From NCBI GenBank assembly GCA_947454665.1, contig CANGMU010000097.1, positions 1 through 7,949 on the forward strand: a stretch of 7,949 nt of DNA, in the 5' to 3' direction. Below the pieces are notes generated by a model, which saw only the letters and a list, made by a program, of their open reading frames with translations, was not told where the DNA came from and searched no databases. Both the position numbers and the translations under genes were made by a program. Positions 6,138 to 7,949 of this stretch are shown here, piece after piece. This DNA comes from Pseudomonadota bacterium (lineage in GTDB: Bacteria; Pseudomonadota; Gammaproteobacteria; Steroidobacterales; Steroidobacteraceae). How positions within the stretch are numbered: position 1 is the stretch's first letter; each line of letters opens with the position of its first letter.

Positions 6138-6256
6138 AAACACCGTTCGCGGTTCAGGTTCCATTCATGGCCGTGCTGGTTTGCCGTCGTGCGGCCAGGG
6201 GTGGCGCGTGGTAGCGTCTTGGCTCCTGATGCGCCGCCAAGAACGAGGAGGGGAAC

Positions 6257-6646
6257 ATGTCGCGTACGCCCGAGGAACAGCGCAACCTGGACCTGGTGCT
6301 CGAGATGCACCGCGAGGTCCTCGACAAGCTCGATTCAAGCAAGGTCGACCGCTACCTGTCCCCTGACTACCGGCAGCACAGTTCGCTGGCCGAACCCGGG
6401 CTTGCCAGCCTCAAGGCCTTCCTCGACAAGGTGAAGGTCGAGTCCCCCGACGCCAAGCACCACGTGAAGCGGGCGCTCGTCGACGGCGACCTCGTTGCCG
6501 TCCATGTCCACGTGGAGCGCTTCCCGGGCGATCCGGGCCTGGCCGTCGTCGACATCTTCCGTGTCGCCGGCGACAAGGTCGTCGAACACTGGGACGTCCT
6601 GCAGGAAGTCCCTGCCAAACCCGTCAATCCGAACCCGATGTTCTGA
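6257..6646 (+). CDS. SnoaL-like / NTF2-fold protein
   Basis: The 129-residue protein belongs to the SnoaL-like group of the NTF2 superfamily, often annotated as predicted aldol-condensation-type enzymes. Evidence is the N-terminal helix, the YRQHSSLAEPG element (38-48), and the C-terminal strands with VVDIFRVAGDKVVEHWDVLQE (97-117), where D99, F101, R102, H111, W112 and D113 form the usual conserved set. It ends with NPNPMF, typical of this group. A strong ribosome site GAGGAGGGG (6245-6253) fixes the ATG at 6257. It is only distantly like the NTF2-fold protein at 1808, with a different motif set. It opens the second transcription unit and is followed after 19 bases by an SDR, so the two probably serve one reaction series. 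Biochemical function is not established for most relatives. Confidence 0.85.
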   Translation: MSRTPEEQRNLDLVLEMHREVLDKLDSSKVDRYLSPDYRQHSSLAEPGLASLKAFLDKVKVESPDAKHHVKRALVDGDLVAVHVHVERFPGDPGLAVVDIFRVAGDKVVEHWDVLQEVPAKPVNPNPMF

Positions 6647-6665
6647 AACAGGACCCCCAGGACCC

Positions 6666-7424
6666 ATGAGCAACATGCGATTCAAGGACAAGGTCGTCGT
6701 CGTGATCGGCGGCAACAGTGGCATCGGCCTGTCGTCGGCCAAGGCCTTTGCCGCCGAGGGCGGCACGGTCGTCATCACCGGCCGGGACCCGAAGACGCTC
6801 GAAGCGGCTGCCCGCGAGGTGGGCGAGGGGACGCTGGCGCTGCGTTCGGATGTCAGCAGCCTGGCCGACCAGGATGCGCTGATCGAGGCCGTCCGCGCCA
6901 AGCACGGCCGGATCGATGTGCTGTTCGTGAATGCCGGCATCGGTACCTTCGCGCCTGTTCGGGGGGTCACCACCGAACTCTGGGACCAGGTCCATGATGT
7001 GAACCTGCGCGGCGCCTTCTTTGCCGCACAAAAGGCCCTGGCGCTGATGGGGCGCGGTGGCTCCATCGTTTTCACCGGTTCGATCGGCTCGGTGATGCGT
7101 GCGCCCGGCAATGTGATCTATGCGGCGGCAAAGGCCGGTCTGCGCGCCGTGGCCCGCATCATGGCCTGCGAACTGGTCGAGGAAGGCATCCGCGTGAACG
7201 TCGTGAGCCCGGGGGCCACGGAGACGCCGCTGATCAACCGCAACCTCGACATGCCGCCCGAAGCCGTGCAGGCGCTGCGTGAGATGATGATCAACAATAC
7301 GCCCATGAAGCGCATGGGCAACCCGGACGAGACGGCGCGCGCCGTGCTGTTCCTCGCCTCGGATGAAGCCAGCTTCATCACGGGCGTGGACCTCTTCGTC
7401 GATGGAGGCGTGGCAGGGCTGTGA
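6666..7424 (+). CDS. Short-chain dehydrogenase/reductase (classical SDR, likely NADP-dependent)
   Basis: The 252-residue protein is a classical SDR. The cofactor motif GGNSGIG (15-21) has Gly where most members have Thr. Arg40 after the second strand suggests NADP rather than the NAD of the other SDR here. VNAG is at 88-91 and the catalytic set N113, S139, Y152 and K156 (YAAAK) is complete. The start is taken as ATG 6666 (MSNMRFKDKV); ATG 6675 is nearly as good, since AGGA tracts at 6650-6653 and 6659-6662 fit either start. The longer in-frame opening at 6495 lies within the upstream gene. Its stop codon overlaps the glnE start (GTGA), so it is the middle gene of the second unit. The substrate is not identifiable. 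Confidence 0.9.
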   Translation: MSNMRFKDKVVVVIGGNSGIGLSSAKAFAAEGGTVVITGRDPKTLEAAAREVGEGTLALRSDVSSLADQDALIEAVRAKHGRIDVLFVNAGIGTFAPVRGVTTELWDQVHDVNLRGAFFAAQKALALMGRGGSIVFTGSIGSVMRAPGNVIYAAAKAGLRAVARIMACELVEEGIRVNVVSPGATETPLINRNLDMPPEAVQALREMMINNTPMKRMGNPDETARAVLFLASDEASFITGVDLFVDGGVAGL

Positions 7425-7949
7425 GCCCGGACGTCGACGGCTTGCTGCAGCGGGCGCTCGCCACGCTGGCAGAGTGCGCGCCGGCCACTTGCGCCGCCCT
7501 GCGTGCCCTTTCACCGGAACAGCAGGCAGCGGCGTACCGGACCCTGGCGGGCAGCGACTTCATCCTGAGGACGCTGCTCGGCCGAGATGCCTTGCTGCCG
7601 GAGTTGCTGGCTGAGGGCAGTCTGGCTCGCGGCCGGAGCCTGGACGAATACCGCGCCATGGTGGGCGTTGTCAGCGAGACGGCCGGTGGCGAGGAAGCGC
7701 CTTACATGGCGGGCCTGCGCCGCCTGCGCCAGCGCGAGATGCTGCGCATTGCCTGGCGCGACCTGGCCGGTGATGCCACGACCGAGCAGACCCTGCTCGA
7801 AGCGTCCTGGTTCGCGGAAAGCGCAATCGCCGGTGCCACGGATTACGCCGCGCAGCTCGTTTCCAAGCGCCACGGCCTGCCTGTCGGTGATGAGGCCGGC
7901 CTCGTCGTATTGGGCATGGGCAAGCTCGGCGGCGGCGAGCTCAACTTCT
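7421..7949 (+). CDS. glnE: Glutamine synthetase adenylyltransferase/adenylyl-removing enzyme (5' part)
   Basis: The frame runs from GTG 7421 off the end of the window, giving the first 176 residues of a protein that is about 950 residues long in Escherichia coli. GlnE attaches AMP to glutamine synthetase and removes it again, as directed by PII, matching ammonia assimilation to nitrogen supply. This is the N-terminal adenylyl-removing half. The segment MAGLRRLRQREMLRIAWRDL (107-126) and the motif LGMGKLGGGELNF (164-176) are diagnostic; the catalytic Asp-x-Asp lies just beyond the window edge. The GTG shares bases with the SDR stop (GTGA). The ribosome site is not obvious: GGAGG at 7404-7408 is 12 bases away. 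The N-terminus looks shorter than or similar to relatives, so GTG is chosen from context. Confidence 0.93.
   Translation, partial: MSPDVDGLLQRALATLAECAPATCAALRALSPEQQAAAYRTLAGSDFILRTLLGRDALLPELLAEGSLARGRSLDEYRAMVGVVSETAGGEEAPYMAGLRRLRQREMLRIAWRDLAGDATTEQTLLEASWFAESAIAGATDYAAQLVSKRHGLPVGDEAGLVVLGMGKLGGGELNF

Larger units (their letters stand above)
5868..6256 (+). other. Intergenic region with RNA structures, no protein gene
   Basis: This 389-base gap between the transporter and the second transcription unit has no convincing coding sequence: open frames crossing it lack family resemblance and good ribosome sites. It is locally richer in A/T than its surroundings (about 5941-5998). In order it contains a hairpin with a short T tail (5905-5946), a GACAT/ATGTC dyad (5949-5962), an AT-rich -10-like box (5986-5991), a structured stretch with a C6 loop (5998-6066), an intrinsic terminator (6074-6101), and a 14-base palindrome (6124-6137). 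From about 6140 to 6244 I see nothing definite apart from what must be the promoter of the next gene. Confidence 0.8.

Noticed and set aside
5756..6310. 184-residue minus-strand frame across the intergenic region
   Set aside because: It has no recognisable domain, reads through the terminator hairpin and small-RNA candidate, and has no strong ribosome site.
6040..6434. Plus-strand frames over the terminator and the start of the SnoaL-like gene
   Set aside because: They translate the terminator stem and overlap a well-supported gene in another frame; no motif is found.
6495..6665. Longer start for the second SDR at 6495
   Set aside because: The extra 57 residues lie within the SnoaL-like gene and do not resemble an SDR N-terminus; ATG 6666 gives the usual start just before the first strand.
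7363..7873. Other frames over the glnE fragment on both strands
   Set aside because: The glnE frame from 7421 carries diagnostic motifs through to the window edge; the alternatives are Arg/Pro-rich shadows.
1..7949. CRISPR arrays, tRNA or rRNA genes, insertion sequences, phage genes
   Set aside because: I found no spaced direct repeats, cloverleaf-like sequence with conserved tRNA boxes, transposase motifs or terminal inverted repeats.

Overview
The window comes from a GC-rich proteobacterium. The best taxonomic marker is the 3' gene, a glnE fragment whose nucleotidyltransferase motif (LGMGKLGGGELNF) matches the gammaproteobacterial form. The oxidoreductase-rich content would suit an environmental gammaproteobacterium of the Nevskiales/Xanthomonadales type, but this placement is an inference. 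All genes lie on the + strand, and the coding strand is tightly packed except for one gap of 389 bp.

Region 1 (1-5867) looks like one catabolic operon: the 3' part of a metallo-beta-lactamase-fold lactonase-like hydrolase (1-435), a 3-hydroxyisobutyrate-dehydrogenase-family oxidoreductase (510-1403), a carboxymuconolactone-decarboxylase-family protein (1405-1803), a SnoaL/limonene-epoxide-hydrolase-like small protein (1808-2224), an FAD-dependent GMC alcohol dehydrogenase (2249-3829), a short-chain dehydrogenase (3822-4604, overlapping the GMC gene) and an MFS transporter of the organic-anion type (4653-5867). Together they fit uptake of an organic acid or alcohol, oxidation of hydroxyl groups by GMC, SDR and HIBADH-like enzymes, and processing of a lactone or ring-derived intermediate by the MBL, CMD and NTF2-fold proteins. 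The sequence does not identify the substrate.

Region 2 (5868-6256) holds no protein gene. It contains a hairpin just after the transporter, a small dyad, an AT-rich -10-like element, and then about 100 nt that can fold into three stem-loops. The middle loop carries six consecutive C residues and the last stem-loop is a textbook intrinsic terminator. This is a candidate C-rich-loop small RNA (or a processed 3'-UTR RNA). Its loop is complementary to unusually G-rich Shine-Dalgarno tracts in the neighbouring operon. Downstream of the terminator is a perfect 14-bp palindrome that may be an operator.

Region 3 (6257-7949) is a second transcription unit: a SnoaL-like protein (6257-6646), an SDR (6666-7424), and glnE starting with GTG inside the SDR stop codon (7421 to the window end). 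glnE controls glutamine synthetase by adenylylation, so a housekeeping nitrogen-control gene appears translationally coupled to a catabolic-type SDR.
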